From assembly GCF_905220365.1 (NCBI RefSeq), contig NC_061151.1, positions 1,792,197 to 1,856,196 of the forward strand: a stretch of DNA of 64,000 nucleotides, in the 5' to 3' direction. Under the pieces are notes generated by a model that was not told the DNA's origin, did not search any database, and saw only the letters and a list, made by a program, of their open reading frames with translations. Source of the DNA: Vanessa cardui. Taxonomy: Eukaryota; Arthropoda; Insecta; Lepidoptera; Nymphalidae. Below, one piece after another: positions 27,901-42,900 of this stretch (position 1 is the stretch's first letter; every line of letters begins with the position of its first letter). The translations under genes were made by a program, and so were the position numbers.

Positions 27901-30900
27901 TAACACAATTATTTAAATTAATACTAGTATGATGATGAACTAGGTGATATTTCTGTCAGTTACTAGATTATTTTTGTAATCTGCTATGTAAGGACGAATA
28001 TACGGATTACGGAAGTAATGTGTATACATATAGTAATAAGTTTTTTTTTTTTACTGTAAGATAAAAAAAACATTGGGCTAAATTTGCCGCCCTAGGTTCC
28101 AGCCTACTTAGCTTATTGGTAAATCCGCCACTGTGATGTTGTTAAACATTTGAACCACCTCTTGAGTTAGTATGAATTCTGTACTTCGATATTCGAACCG
28201 ATCGTTTTAACCACGGATCTATAGACCTCAGATATACTGTAAACGATTTAATTAATCATATACCCAATTGTATATGTATGTTCTTGTTTATCGTAAAATA
28301 TATACATTTCAATACACACGACACTACTGTGACGAATAATAAAGCACTGTAGCGCTGTAAACGTATAGCTCGGTAAGTTATACATATCGCTTCAAACGCT
28401 GTATAGTTTGAAAATTTGCACACCGTTCGTACAGCGGAGCATTAGTTACGATGTAACTCATAATGTTTTATATGTTATTAAGATATAAAGCAAGCATATT
28501 GTTATATATACTTTATAGTATAAAGTAGTTTTGTATATTTAAAATCAGTGATTTCAAACGGGGTCTCCTAATTATTTTTAATGTAAGTATTGATTATGAT
28601 ATGAGATAATTTTTGAGCTGAGATGACCCAGTGGTTAGAACGCGTGCATCTTAACCGATGATTGCGGGTTCAAACCCAGGCAAGCACCACTATAATTGTG
28701 CTTAATTTCTGTTTATAATTCATCTCGTGCTCAGCGGTGAAGGAAAACATCGTGAGGAAACCTGCATGTGTCTAATTTCATCGAAATTCTGCCACATGTG
28801 AATTCAATCTACCCGAATTGGAACAGCGTAATATGTTCCAAACCCTCTCCTTAATGGAAGAGGTTAGCTGTGGGTAATTTACAGGCTGTCACTTTACTTT
28901 ACTTTTACTATACTAATTTTATTAGTATTATTAAATAAATATTTGATAACGCCATGTTCGACGACCTCTGTGGTCGAGTAGTGTGAATACCGATTTTCAT
29001 GGGTACGCCACTCCGAGGTCGCGTGTTCGATAAAGAAAAAGATCATTAGGTACCCACGACACAGGAACACCTAGTGTGGGTACCACCGGACATTTCATTG
29101 TATAATGTTGTTTTTTGTTAATAACTATTTTTTCATTTTTCATTTTCATTAGTTTTCTATGTTGTCTTGGGTCTGGGTGTTTGTACTACTGATTTTCCAT
29201 AACACAAGTGCTTTAGCTACTTATATTGGGATCAAAGTAATGTACGTGATGTTGTCCAATATTTAGTATATATTTATATTTATAAAACCTTAGTTCCTAT
29301 GACTGATTAATTATAATACCTATTGACTTCCAAGCAGGATATAATAATTTAAATAATTGTATTTAACTAACATGTCTTTGTATTTTTTAAATGTTAAAAA
29401 AGAGACTACTGAGTTTCTTGCCGGTTCTTCTCAGTAGAATCTACTTTCCGATTGTAGCTTCACTTAATTGTAAAATGACGATTCAAAAGTGCTTGTAAAA
29501 GCCCACTTGAATAAAGTTTATTTTGATTTGATTTCTGAGTTTGTTAATATGCCTTACTATTTAGAAGTTTGCTTCATACTCAATTTCATAAATTCGGTTC
29601 AGAGATTTGATAGTGTAAGAGCGATATACAAAGAGACAGACTGAGTTACTTTCACATCTATCTATACATATAATAAAATGGGTGTCTTTTTGTTATATTA
29701 AAATACTCAACTTTTTCTCAATGCATATGTATGTAATTATGTATACACGGTATATATACCGAAATATTATTTTTTACAATCTCTGGAACGGCTGGTACGA
29801 TTTTGATGAGACTTTAACTGACAGATAACTGATGTAATAAGGAGCAACTTAGGCTCCAATAATATTTATTTTTGTTAAATTCAAACGCGTACAAGGTCAC
29901 AGGCACAGTTAGTTTATAATATTGTTATAGATAATGCACATGTCTATGGGCGTTGACCACTTCCCACTACATGGTCTAATCCATTATAGAAAAATGGTTC
30001 AAATTAAGAAACATTTTTAAGGTACATGGCCATTATACGGCTCTTAATCATGTTCTACGTACACCGTGTGATTGTTCCACTTCCCAAGGTCGGTCTTACT
30101 TGTAGTAACCTTGCTTTTACTAAATCTAACTAAGATTGATAATGATTTAAAAAACTAATGAAAGAAAACAGTTTGTTTTGTGGCAGATTATATAATAGAT
30201 AAGTGCAATTGGCCAATGCAAGTAGGCTTTTTCAAGCACTTTTGAATCGTTATTTAACGACTATATTAAGTGAAGCTACCTAAGGATGTAGATTCTACCG
30301 TAAATAGCCGGCAAGAAACTCCGTAGTTACTCTTTTTCAGTTGATTTTGATGCGGTTTTTTTAATAAATAGATTGATTCAAATGGAAAGTCTATACGTAT
30401 AATACACGCAGAATATAGTAAAGAAACATATATAATTTAGTTTCTAGAGTCATTGAATAAGATATAGCGGCTTTTATTGTCTAATAACTAAAAAACTTTG
30501 AACGTTGTATGACTTTCATTTAGTATATTTATTATCAGCATTGCACCTGGACGAAGCCGGAGTAGGTCGCTAGTGTAGTAAATATTTTAACATTTATTTA
30601 ATTTTTTACTTGGTGGTAGGGCTTTGTGCAAGCCCGTCTGGGTAGGTACCACTCACTCATCAGTTATTCTACCTCCAAATAAAAGTACTCAGTATTGTTG
30701 TGTTCCAGTTTGAAGGGTGAGTGAGCCAGTGTAACTACAGGCACAAGGGATATAACATCTTAGTTCCCAAGGTTGGTGGCACATTGACGATGTAAGGAAT
30801 AGTTAATATTTCTTACAGCGTCATTGCCTATGGGCGATGGTGGCCACTTACCATCAGGTGGCCCATATGCTCGTCCGCCTACCGATAACATAAAAAAAAT

Positions 30901-33900
30901 ACCTTTAAATATAAGTACCCGTCCATGAAATGATACGACCGTGATACATTTTTTTCTTAAAAGTAAATATCTTCAAACGCTGATAACGTCTTATCTCTTG
31001 AACATCCACAGACACGGTTTCAAATATAACGTCTTGTCAACTCGAAGAGACTGTATCGAAATAATAATAAATCGGTCAGAAACTCCGAACATAAATCTGT
31101 TCATAACTAGTTGAAGGCTACTGGTATGAATGATAATTGAAATTGAGATTTATGAACTGAAGTTTTAAATTCAATTTTCAAATAGACTCATTATGGCGCT
31201 TTAGTCTTTTTCGATTCCATTTAGTTTTTTGTATTGGTACTAGAGAGTAGGGTGATACAGTAAACGATGATTACCAAACCCAGACACCACTGAATATTCA
31301 CGTGCTCAAATTGGGTATATAAGTCAATCTGAAGGAAAATTTCATGAGGAAACCTGCACGTGTCTCAATTTAACAACAACAACAGTCTCTAATTTTTCCA
31401 CTACTGGATTAAGGCCTCCTCACTCTTCAAGGAAAAGGTATGGAAAATATTCCACCACGCTCTTCCAATGCAAGTTGGTGGAATACACATGTAGCAGAAT
31501 TTCTATGAAATTAGACACATTCAGGTTTCCTCACGATGTTTTCCTTCACCGCCGAGCACGAGATGAATTATAAACACATATTGAGCACATGAATATTAAG
31601 TGGTGCTTGCCTGGGTTTGAACCCGCAATCACCGATTAAGATCCACGTGTTCTAACCACTGGGCCATCTCACTACGTACGGCTCGTTATATTTATTACTA
31701 ATAAAACTGCTAGACTTGCCGATATTTTTATCGATTGATGTCCCCAAACCAAAAGTTTATCAAATATTATTGACAATAAAACCCTCGAACGTGGAACGTC
31801 CCATCACGTTATCAGAACGATGGTACAGATAGCGTATGCGTTTATTTGTATGCGCAAGCGCATCGCTCGCTTGCATTCTAATCTCTCCTGCGCAGATAAA
31901 TAATATCTTAAGACTAGACATCGGAGCTGAAATTTCGAAATCAATATATTCTTTACTAGTCGTTGTCCGCAGCTTCGGTCGCGTTTTACGTTGTTGGTTG
32001 TCATGTGTCAGACAAAAAAAAAGTCTATGTCCTTTATTGGAGTTCAAATTTCGTACCGAATTTCAACACATGGGTTGTTATTTGGTCCTGAAAGAGCGAC
32101 ATGCAGATAGACAAAGTTACTTTCACATTTATAATATTAATATAGATGCGTGTAGGCTTTAACAATCATGCGCTCCTTCTGCGAAAACGTGTCGCAGAAG
32201 GAAGCCGCGGAGCGGGAGCGGGAAGAGGATTCCGCTGCAGACCCGCTCCGTCGAAGACGACCGGGAGGAGGAAAAGGCGCTACGCGCACCTTCTCCTCCC
32301 GCCTCAGTATTCGCCGCAGGGACCAGGGGTATCTCAGTACCCCAGGAATCCCTCCTAGGTGTTAGAGGCCTGCAAAGGCGGGCGGACCGTCAGGGCGTCA
32401 CGGTACCATACGTAAGCGATCCCGTGGCGCCCGCCGAAAGACGGAGAGGGTACCGCTGGTTTTTTACTGGGTAAACCCGATGGATCTGGGCGCACTTGGC
32501 GTCCAGGAAACCGGGGAGTCCCCCCCCCCCTTCCATCACGTGGGGGAAGCGTGTAACGCGTTTTTCCAGCGAGAAAAAAAAGGCTCTTACAATCATTTTT
32601 AAATCGTCCTTTTAAAGAACTGTGCTCTCATATTCAATGTTAAAGTTGATGGTAGTTTTGGAATGTAGATTCAATTCAATCGACAAGAACGAGCAAATAA
32701 CTCTGTAGTTACTCTTTTTCAACATTCTAATATAAATTTTGTATTTATATTAATGTCAATGAAATACATTTTAAATTTGTATAATTCGTCCTCTCTGAAA
32801 GTCAACAAGTATTAGCTCCAGCCTTTTTATCATCTGTATATCTTTTATATCAATATTATACTTTATAATATGCCTAACTTATCACTATCACTTCACTATC
32901 ACCACATATTATAAAACGAAGTCTCCCGACCGCGCCTGTCTGTATGTTCGAGTATCGCGGTTTCCACTGATAGATGAATGTGACGAACTTTGCCATGGAG
33001 CAAACTTGAACTCCAAGAATGCCTGACACATGACAACCTTAAAATGCGAGCGAAGACGCGGGGAAGTCCTTTTTTATGGAATAGTTTGGCGGAGGAGCAT
33101 ATGGGCCACCTGATGGTAAGAGGTCACCATCACCCCTAGACAATGACGCTGTAAGAAATATTAACTATTCCTTACATCGTCAATGCGCCACCAACATTGG
33201 GAACTAAGGTGCTATGTAACTTGTGCTTGTAGTTACACTGACCCACTCACCCTTCAAGCCGGAACACAATAATGAGAGAATCTGATGAGTGGTACCTACC
33301 CAGGCGGACTTGCACAAAGCCCTACCACCAAGTAATTCTGTTATACATATAATAATAACTGCATAACGGATACTTGGTGCTCATCAAAGGCCCTATACCA
33401 CTGGTCCATTACACTTGATGTGTCTCCACTGTTTAAGGAAAAAAAAAACAAAATTTTTGGTATAAATATTGTAAATGAACAATCAAATAATTTCTTATTC
33501 AAGTAGGCTCATAAAAGCACGTTTGTATTGTTAAGTTATAGTTTGCATAAAAGAAAAGTTACTATTGATTCTAAAAGTAGATTCGAAAGAGAACAGGCAG
33601 GAAAGTCATTAAACTCCCCGTATTTGTCCTGATAAGCGTCTCTAACTTTATCCTAGCTGTGGGACATATAAGCAGATACAGATTTCCTCATTGACAATAA
33701 TTATAATACGTCTGTATAAAGAGTAATATTAATAAGTATTTATTTTTTAATTACACTGCATTCAAGGTGTCACAGTTGCCGATGCCTTTTTCATTTGTTG
33801 GTTTAAGTTGGTTTTAGCAGTTTAAATTGTTAAATATTTGTTAAATATCAGCAGATCCTCGCTGAAGTTGGAGATTCTCGTCCTCCTTGGAGGACGTGGC

Positions 33901-36900
33901 CCAAACAGACTGAAACAATTATGCATAAACTAATCATCATCGTCCTGCCCTTATCCCAATATTATTTGGGTTCGGCGCAACATCTCTTCTCCATCCATAC
34001 TTCTCTGTCGGTCATCATCGCACAAGTAACATTCTTTCTAACCATATCCTCTTTCACACAGTCCATCCATCGTTTCCTTGGTCGTCCTCTACCTCTACAT
34101 CCATCCACATCCATGCTCAAGGCCTTCCTCACAATATGTTCCTCAATCCTCCGCATTACATGCCCATACCATGATAGCCGCCTTCCACATAACTTCTCGG
34201 CTATCGGTGTCACTTTCAAACTTCCTCTTATATACTCGTTCCTTACTCTATCCATTCACGTTTCAAACAAACTAACACATGAAATATACCTAGTGTTAAT
34301 CACAGGACCAGGGCTCTTGCGTTTGATAGGAAAAGCTATGCGAACTCTTTGTTTTGACATGAATGTATTTGAAAAAGGTCATAAAGGTGTGGTTTTGCTT
34401 TCACTCTTTACTCCGATATGATAAGATATTCTTGTCTAATTCTTCGACCGAGGACAAACTGAGATAAGAAACGCTAATATAATAAACCATTTAAAATTGA
34501 TCTTGAAGTAAATCTATTTGAAATGCTGATATACAATCAACTTCAATTTTAGGAAGTCGTAAAACAACTTATACAAACAACAACTCTATAAAAAGTAATT
34601 GTTACGTTAAGCTAGTTGACCAATCAGGAGTTTTATGCTATTTCACATTAATCAAATCAAACTCAAAATATACTTTATGTGTATTCCACCAACCGGATTG
34701 GAACACCGTGATGGAACATGTTCCAAACCTTTTCCTTAAAGGAAGAGGAGGCCTTAGCCCAGCAGTGGCAAATTTACAGGTTGTTGTTGTTGTTGATGAT
34801 ATGATGATAAAATTACTTGTGAGATGACATCAAATCAATTCAAAATATACTTCATTCAAGTAGGCTTTTTCAAGCCCTTTTGAATTGTCATTTAACTACT
34901 GTATTAAGTGAAGCTACCACCGGTATACTTACTTGTAAATCAGATTAAGTTAGAGACAGTTCTTTGTGCAAATCTGTCTGGATATTTACCACCCACTTCT
35001 AACATATTCTACCATCAAACAGTAATATTTAACGAGAGGTGGTTAATAAACAGCTCGCAACGAACATGCGTTATGTCAACTCGATCGAGCAGACTTCCCG
35101 ATCCTTGACGATTTGCCATCGCCATAATTTTAGTGGTTAAAAATCCCACTTAACTAAGTTAGGGCGAATACATTTGGTACCGTCGTTATGTCTGATTTTC
35201 CACCAACACAAGTGCTTTAGCTACTTAAATTGGGATCAGAGTGATGTATGTGATGTTGTCCAATATTTATTTATACATTTCTGGGTATATTTCGGAATTA
35301 CGCTGCCAGATAAAAAAAATCCGCTAAAGCAGTCAATGTTCGCCAGGGGACGTTAATAATCTTTACCAAATTAAAAAGCCAATATATATCAGGACATCTA
35401 TATGATAAACTAATTGATCTAGTAATATAGTCTTGTATTATTAGTTAATTGCCACATAACTGTGTAGTTCTTACCATAATCGTTATGATGAAGTGAGGTC
35501 AAGTATTGATTGTAATTGTTATTGCTTACAGAGAAACGGGACCGGATCTGGTGGCAGTGCGGGTGCCAATCAATGGCATGACATGTCAGTCCTGCGTACG
35601 GAGCATCGAGGGATCCGTACGAGAACTGTCCGGCATCCAGCACGTCAAAGTAAGTGAATCTATGTCGAAATATCGATGGTCTACTGAAAAGACCAACGGT
35701 CTACTCAAAAGACCGAGACGTTTTGGCAATATTTTCATGATTAATCGTCATAAGCTTATTAATTGCAAGATAATTGTATATTTTTTGCATTAAATTACTG
35801 GTCCTGTGTTCATTAATAATATTTATTACATTTTCCCTAAAGATAATAAATGTTGTAAGCGAAACAATAGATAATTACTTTAATTTGTTACCGGTTATTA
35901 ATAAAAATTGTAACTTGTAACTTGTTTAAGCTTTATCTAAACTTTGATTTACCAAAAAATTTAGACAAATAGTAAAAATAAAATAGTAAAGTAAGTAAAG
36001 GAACAGCCTGTAAATTTCCCACTGCTGGGATAAGGCCTCCTATCCCATTAAGGAGAGGGCTTTGGAATATATACCACCACGCTGTTCCAATGCGGGTTGG
36101 TGGAATGCACATGTGGCAGAATTTCGATGAAATTAGACACATGCAGGTTTCCTCACGATGTTTTCCTTCACCGCCGTGCACGAGATGAATTATAAACACA
36201 TATTAAAGACATATATATAGTGGTGCTTGCCTGAGTTTGAACCCAAAATCATCGGTTAAGATGCACGCGTTCTAACCACTGGGTAAATGTTAAACTAAAA
36301 CTAAATATATGTAATTAAGTAACTACTCAGTATCTTGCCAGTTCTTCAGTGGTTTAACATGACCATTTAAAAGAGCTTTAGTGAGCTTCCTTTTATAAAA
36401 AATATATTTTTATTGAAGTGGTAAGTAACAACCACAGGCCATAGATGTGTTTTACCGCCTTACAAAAACAAATCCTTACGTTGCCCATACGCCATCAAAC
36501 TTGGAAACAGAGTTATTGTATCTCTTGTGTTTGAAGTATAGTACGACACAACTTAGATGTCGCATCGGCAAAATTCGTAAAACCGATCGCACCCGAATTG
36601 AGTACGCTATCCCAAATTATCAATATTTATTTCTCATGTGAATGTGATCTTTTCACAAACGTAATAACTTGTAATATCATATGCCCTAATATATTCGTCA
36701 ATTTGACGCGTCGATTTGCATGCTCTTGCTTTCTCTGACGCGAGAATCTATAGCGACGAATAGCGTTGAATGGCGCGATAGGGAGCTATATCTATTGGTC
36801 GTGTAAATCGGCAGTAATCGGTTTTATTTTAATTTTTTTGCATTTTCCGAAGCTACATCTAATTTGTGTCGTACTATACGTACGTTTGAAACTGAAAAAC

Positions 36901-39900
36901 ATCAATATTAAGTATTCCTTGGCGGTAGTTCATTGCAATATCTTCCTCCAAGTTAATTAAGTAAGTAAGTAAGTAAGCAGATGTTATATAGGCAGACTAA
37001 AAATATCACAAATGAAAAGTGTTCCTCGATTCTGATACCTCAGCTATTTTTTATTTAACTTGAAAACGAAATTTAAAACATTATTTAACGACCTCCGTAG
37101 TCGAGTAGTGTGTACACCGGTTGTCATGGGTTCGGTTCCCGGCCGAGTGGATGTAGAAAAAGTTTATTAGTTTTCTATGTTGTCTCGGGTCTGGCGTTTG
37201 TGGTTCCGTCGTTAATTCTGATTTTCCATAACACAAGTGTTTTAGCTACTAACACTGGGATCTGAGTTCTATATTTGATGTCGTTCAATATTTATTATTT
37301 GTGGTAGCTCTGAACAAATATCAAGCCTCTATAAGATTTCGTCACAATGCTTCTCCAGACCTTACTGTTAAGCGTGAAATGCATTACAAATACATATTTA
37401 ACATATAAAATGCTAAGCTTGTTGTACATACTCGAATCCACGACCTTCGACCATGTGTTTTATTAACTAGGTCATAGGGGTTTTATTTTACAATATGATA
37501 ATAATGACGTCTGTTGATAACATAATATATTTACAATGAAGTTTCCGACTTCGCAAAATCAATAAATCTTTCTTGAGATATTTCTTTAATAAAATTCCGG
37601 TATAAAGGTATCACCAACTCATGATTTTCTACCCCCAAACAACAGTACGTAGCATTGTTATATTAAGGTTTCAAGGGCGAGGTAATGTTACAGGCGCAAA
37701 AAAAACATCACGACATAGTACTATATTGGTAAACAACGGTTAATATGTCTTTTTTTATATTATATATATGTATATATATTGCATATAGGCAACCTGATGG
37801 TAAGTGGTCACTATCGCCCATAGACAATGACGCTGTAAGAAATATTAACTATTCCTTGCATCGTCAATGTGCCACCAACCTTGGGAACTAAGATGTTATG
37901 TCCCTTGTGCCTGTAGTTACACTGGTTCACTCACCCTTCAGAACGGAACACAACAATACTGAGTACTGTTATTTGGCGGTAGAATAACAGATGAGTGGGT
38001 GGTACCTACCCAGACGGGCTTGCACAAAGCCCTACCAAGTCTTGGAGTTCCAATATTTATATGACACCTATAAGATGATCAAGTGGTCTGTTTGACTGTT
38101 CTCCCGCCGTTCTTATTAATATAAAAAAATATAAATGTTTCCAGGTGGAGTTATCTGAACACGCAGGGTACTTCAGATATGACCCTCGCCTGTGTTCTGT
38201 GGAGGCGATCCGGTCTCATATAGAGGACATGGGGTTCGAGGCGCCGGTTGATAGCAACGACGACGAAACGAGGTCAGTGGCATGTAACAATGAGCAACAA
38301 AAACAGTTAATATTGTATTTTATGATATTATATTTGTATGAGAGATGATATGGTTAGAAAGAATGTTACTTGTGAGATGACGTCAGATGTTTGGATGAAG
38401 ATATGCAGCGCTGACAATAAGTCATTGGGATAAGGGCAGGTTAGGTCTATTTTCGCTAGTTATATGATGACCATTCCTCATATCGCCAACCTGGGGTTAC
38501 AACGTTATGTCCCTTGTGCCTGTAATTATAATCGTTCACCCTTCAAACGAGATGATGGATATATTATAAGTGAAACCAACCAGATGGAGAAAACTTTTTT
38601 TGGCCACGTGGGAAAAACACGTAAGGCGTTTTTCCAATTGCCCTGGATGCAGAGTGTGCCCGGTACACCGGAATGCCCACCAAACAAACCAGCGATACCC
38701 TATCCGTTCTTTTCGACAGGCGCCACGGGGATCGCTTTCGCATGCTACCATAAGTGGAAAAACCTACCCAGGATATGGATGGACAAAGCCATACAGATTT
38801 ATCACATTGATAACATGTATTGTTTCCAGGAATCTGCTCCCGCGCGAGATACCGACAGACTTGCTGATAGATATGACGAATTCAAACCCGCCGAACGAGA
38901 GCTCAGTGCTGATCTCCGTCGTGGGGATGACGTGCCAGTCCTGTGTGAACACCATAGAAGGTTGGTAATGTAACTATTCGTGGTGTAAAGCAAACTCGCA
39001 TACCGCTGTCCCTATGTATGCTTAGATCTTTAAATCAAATCAAATCAGAATATAATCTGGTGCTCTTCAAAATGTGACCATAACCAAATATCAAAAAATC
39101 AAAATAAATTTTATTCAAGTAGGCTTTTATTATTATTAAGATATTTCGACATTATCTACGAATGTCTTGCTCACTAGAACTTGTCTTAAAATCGCTTTTG
39201 AATCGTCATTTAACAACTATTTTAAGTGAAGCTACCACCGGCACGGAAAGTAGATTCTACCGAGAAAACCCAACAAGAAACTCTAAGTTATATAATTAGT
39301 TAATAACAATTATATTTATAATTAAATAACGGATTTACCCATTAGACCAAGGCCTCTCTGTGAGGAGAAGATGGAGTTTATTCAACTACGCGGTTCTATT
39401 GTGTTCTGGTGGATAAACATATAGTAACATTTCTTTTAGATAAAGCACATACAGTTTCCTCACGATATGTTCCTTCTCTGTCGAGTACGTGTTGAATTAT
39501 AAACACAAAAGCACATGGAAATATTATGGTGCTTGCTTGAGTTGGAATCTTCATGATTGTATCATGGGATTAGATACACTGTGGGATGGCTAGGGTTTAT
39601 GAATTTCCTGCTATTTGAAGGATATCCTACATATATTATGTATACATGTAGGATATCCTTCATACGGTAGTAACGGTCTGATGGATCTATCGTTAAAGGT
39701 AAGCCGAGAAAAGAAGATTGCCAGAACTGTTCTTGCTCACCCAAGCGCTTATCGTGTTAAGGCATGGTCAATTGAAATAGCGTCTCCAAATAAATCTATA
39801 TTAATATTATAAATTTAAAAGTATTTCTGTCTGTCTGTCTGTTGCTTTTTCAAGCCCAAACAGCTGAACCGAATTTGATGAAATTTGATATAAGCAAACT

Positions 39901-42900
39901 TGAACTCCAACTCATAGGCTACTTTTTTGCCTGGCACATGACAATGACAACCAACACCCAAAAGGAGCAAGCGTGTATTAATATAAACAGACGGACGATT
40001 ATATATATTTAAAGTCAGGCTTTATTTTCAACATTTCAACATGAAATTTAATTTTCAGGTAGCCTTAAAGACATGCCAGGCGTGATCCACTCGACTGTCA
40101 GTCTGTCTGACAACACAGCGTTAGTGAAATACACGCCGGCTTCGATAACACCCAAACAGATATCAGACGCTATATACTCGTTAGGGTTTGACGTGAACAT
40201 ACTCAGTGTCAACGACGAACAGGTTACAGGTACGTTATTTTACAAACATACATACAACAACAACAGCCTGTAAATTCCCACTGCTGGGCTAAAGCCCTCC
40301 TCTCCCTTTGAGGAGAAGTTTTGGAACATATTCCACCACGCTGTTCCAATGTGGGTTGGTGGAATACACGTGTGGCAGAATTTCTATGAAATTTGTCACA
40401 TGCAGGTTTCCTCACGATGTTTTCCTTCACCACTGAGCACGAGATGAGTTATAAAGACAAATTAAGCACATGAATCAGCGGTGCTTGCCTGTCATCGGTT
40501 AAGATAAACGCGTTCTAATCACTGGGCCATCTCGACAAACATACATACATACATATAACAATAACAGTAATACCAGCATCACCAATTAACTTCCCACTCC
40601 TGAGACAAAACATTGTTTTTAAAGAGGAGACTTGGAAATATGGCGGATTTTTTTTTTGTATAAGAAGCAAACTATTAGGAGGATTATCTGATGGAAAGTG
40701 ACTACCATCAACCTTCATGGACCTGTAAGGAATGAGGTTCTTTAAAGGTTTCGAAGTCATATCGGTTGGGAATCCAGGAAGAGTTTTCCACGAGGTTAAT
40801 TGGTCTAACTGCTGAGTAACATGTTATAAAAATAAGCAATTACTTAACAGGCAAAAGGTCCAGTTAATGATCCCCTTCTGGTTAAAACTACCCTCGTATA
40901 AGAAGGAGGCTTGAACATTGTTCAACCATGGTGCCCAACTATGTACAGCCTATTCCAATCACAGACGGAATAAAGAAAAACAACCCTTAAATTTTCGTAG
41001 GTGATTTGCTAATAACTCAGCTGTACTGTGCACTACTAAGAGTTTATGATTAATATATCTTTATTTATAACAATTCAACACTTTTACACATAATTACTTA
41101 TATACACTTTAATTTTACTTCAAAATTTCGATAAAAGTTTCGTCAATCAAGCTCTCAACCAATGAAATCGCGTCAATTCGCTGTCATATGTTTTTGGCTT
41201 TTGTCCTCTTGAAATTGGAATAGACTGTATTGATGAATACACACTTGCCACCGTATGGGGCATAAGTTTCCTGGCGATTTAATCACATGTGTGCATAAAA
41301 ATGTTGGTCGTGCTGACTGCATTTGCGCGACTATGTCTGATTATACCCAGTTGTGCAAATTCTGCTGAAATATATGATGGATTTAGAAGAAGAATGTTGT
41401 TCACAGAATTATCGCAGATTAAAACAGAAGAAGGATCGGGAGATCGCGTGAAATCATCGCCCCCAAAGAGTAGAACCCAACAAAATGTAAGTACATTTGA
41501 GATTATTATCTTTATGGGGACTGTACAAAAAGGTATGCCTATAGCGAGTGAAATCGCTTATATAAATTAAAATATTCTTTATTCAAGTAGCATCATGAAA
41601 ATACCTTAAAAGGTCAACTACTGAGTTTCTTGAAGGTTCATTTCGATACAATATTTTATAGGCCAAAAGCACTGTGCCCGTATGAGTCGTTTTGAATGGA
41701 GAATACATTGATTTTGACCAGGTTGACTTGTCGTTTTTGTGATCTAGTTTTCCTGACTGTTCCAGCTCAAATTATAATTATCTAAGAGTTTTGTGTGACC
41801 TCAGAACAAATAAATATCTAAATTAAGGGTACTAAGCAATAGAAAGTATTTAAACTCAGTATTGTTGTGTTCCGATTTGAAAGGTGAGTGAGCCAGTGTA
41901 ACTACAGGCATAAGGGACATAGCATCTTAGTTCCTAATTTTGGTGGCGCATTGACGATGTAAGGAATAGTTAATATTTCTTACAGCGTCATTGTCTATAT
42001 GATGATGACCACTTACCATCAGGTGGCCCATATGCACGTCCGTCAACCTATTCCATAAAAATAAAACTCGTCTTAATAAATAAGACTGTAGAAGCGACAG
42101 GAGACTCATAACGTACTACATCAACTCCACTCATAGGCATTCGCCATATGTCTATGGGTGAAGTTGTTCTGGAAGTATAGACTAAAGAGTGATAATGCTA
42201 ATGTCATGTCCCCAGGGTGTCCCGGCGCCGGAAGTGTCGCGCTGCACGCTAGAGGTGCGCGGGATGACGTGCGCTTCGTGTGTCGCCGCCATTGAGAAGC
42301 ACTGCGCTAAGTTGAACGGTAACTTGATTTTAGGAGCATAATATAGTACGACACAAGTTAGTTGTAGCATCGGCAAAATTCGTAAAACCGATCACATCCG
42401 AATTGAGTACGCTATCCCAAATTATCAATATTTATTTCTCATGTGAATATGATCTTTACACAAACGTAATAACTTGTAATATCATATGACCTAATATATT
42501 CGTCAATTCGTCACGTCGATTTACAAGCACTTGCTTTTTCGTGTTGAACTGAGACGAGAATCTATAGCGACGAATAGCGTCGAATGGCGCGATTGGGAGC
42601 TGTTTCTATTGGTTGTGTGAATCGGCAGTAATCGGTTTTACGAATTTTGCCGATGCTACATCTAAGTTGTGTCGTACTAAGCCTGTAAATGTCCCATTGT
42701 TTAGCTAAAGACTGAAGGATTTTGAATTTTGTTCCCTCATGCTGCATTTTTGGGTCAAATACAAATGTGCCAGATTTTGAAATTAAAAACCTACAGGTTT
42801 CCTCGCGATGTGTATTTACAAAAGCAAATGATAATTAAGATGTGTTTACATGGTTTTGTTTCGCTATCATCAATAAAGAGTCACGCTTTCTAAAATCTGG

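Larger units (their letters stand above)
3979..35531 (+). other. ATP7: ATP7 intron 1 (about 31.5 kb), repeat-filled
   Basis: GT at 3979-3980 and AG at 35530-35531. No cellular coding exon or RNA gene is recognisable inside it; everything I could identify is transposon-derived and listed separately. Stretches with nothing I recognise include roughly 2420-2800 (just upstream), 4030-4700, 7470-7690, 10640-11640, 11950-12280, 13560-13950, 14343-14860, 16080-16520, 22000-22310, 27930-28610, 30900-31250, 32600-33070 and 34270-34670. Large first introns often hold enhancers, but nothing in the sequence proves that here. Confidence 0.6.

Noticed and set aside
32146..32365. GC-rich Arg/Pro frames of 65-70 codons
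   Set aside because: They belong to the LINE K 3' region, which recurs in pieces elsewhere in the window; not a cellular gene.
33921..34421. 166-codon plus-strand frame
   Set aside because: It is antisense to the RTE-like LINE fragment, which has clear protein similarity on the minus strand.
38464..38973. 169-codon plus-strand frame spanning exon 4
   Set aside because: It joins a SINE A piece, a LINE K piece and exon 4 in the wrong frame; the GMTCQSC frame is the correct one.
41289..41570. 93-codon frame starting upstream of exon 6, with a hydrophobic start like a signal peptide
   Set aside because: Only 41407-41486 is needed and fits the phase of ATP7; no evidence for a separate secreted protein, and the frame runs through the exon 6 donor.
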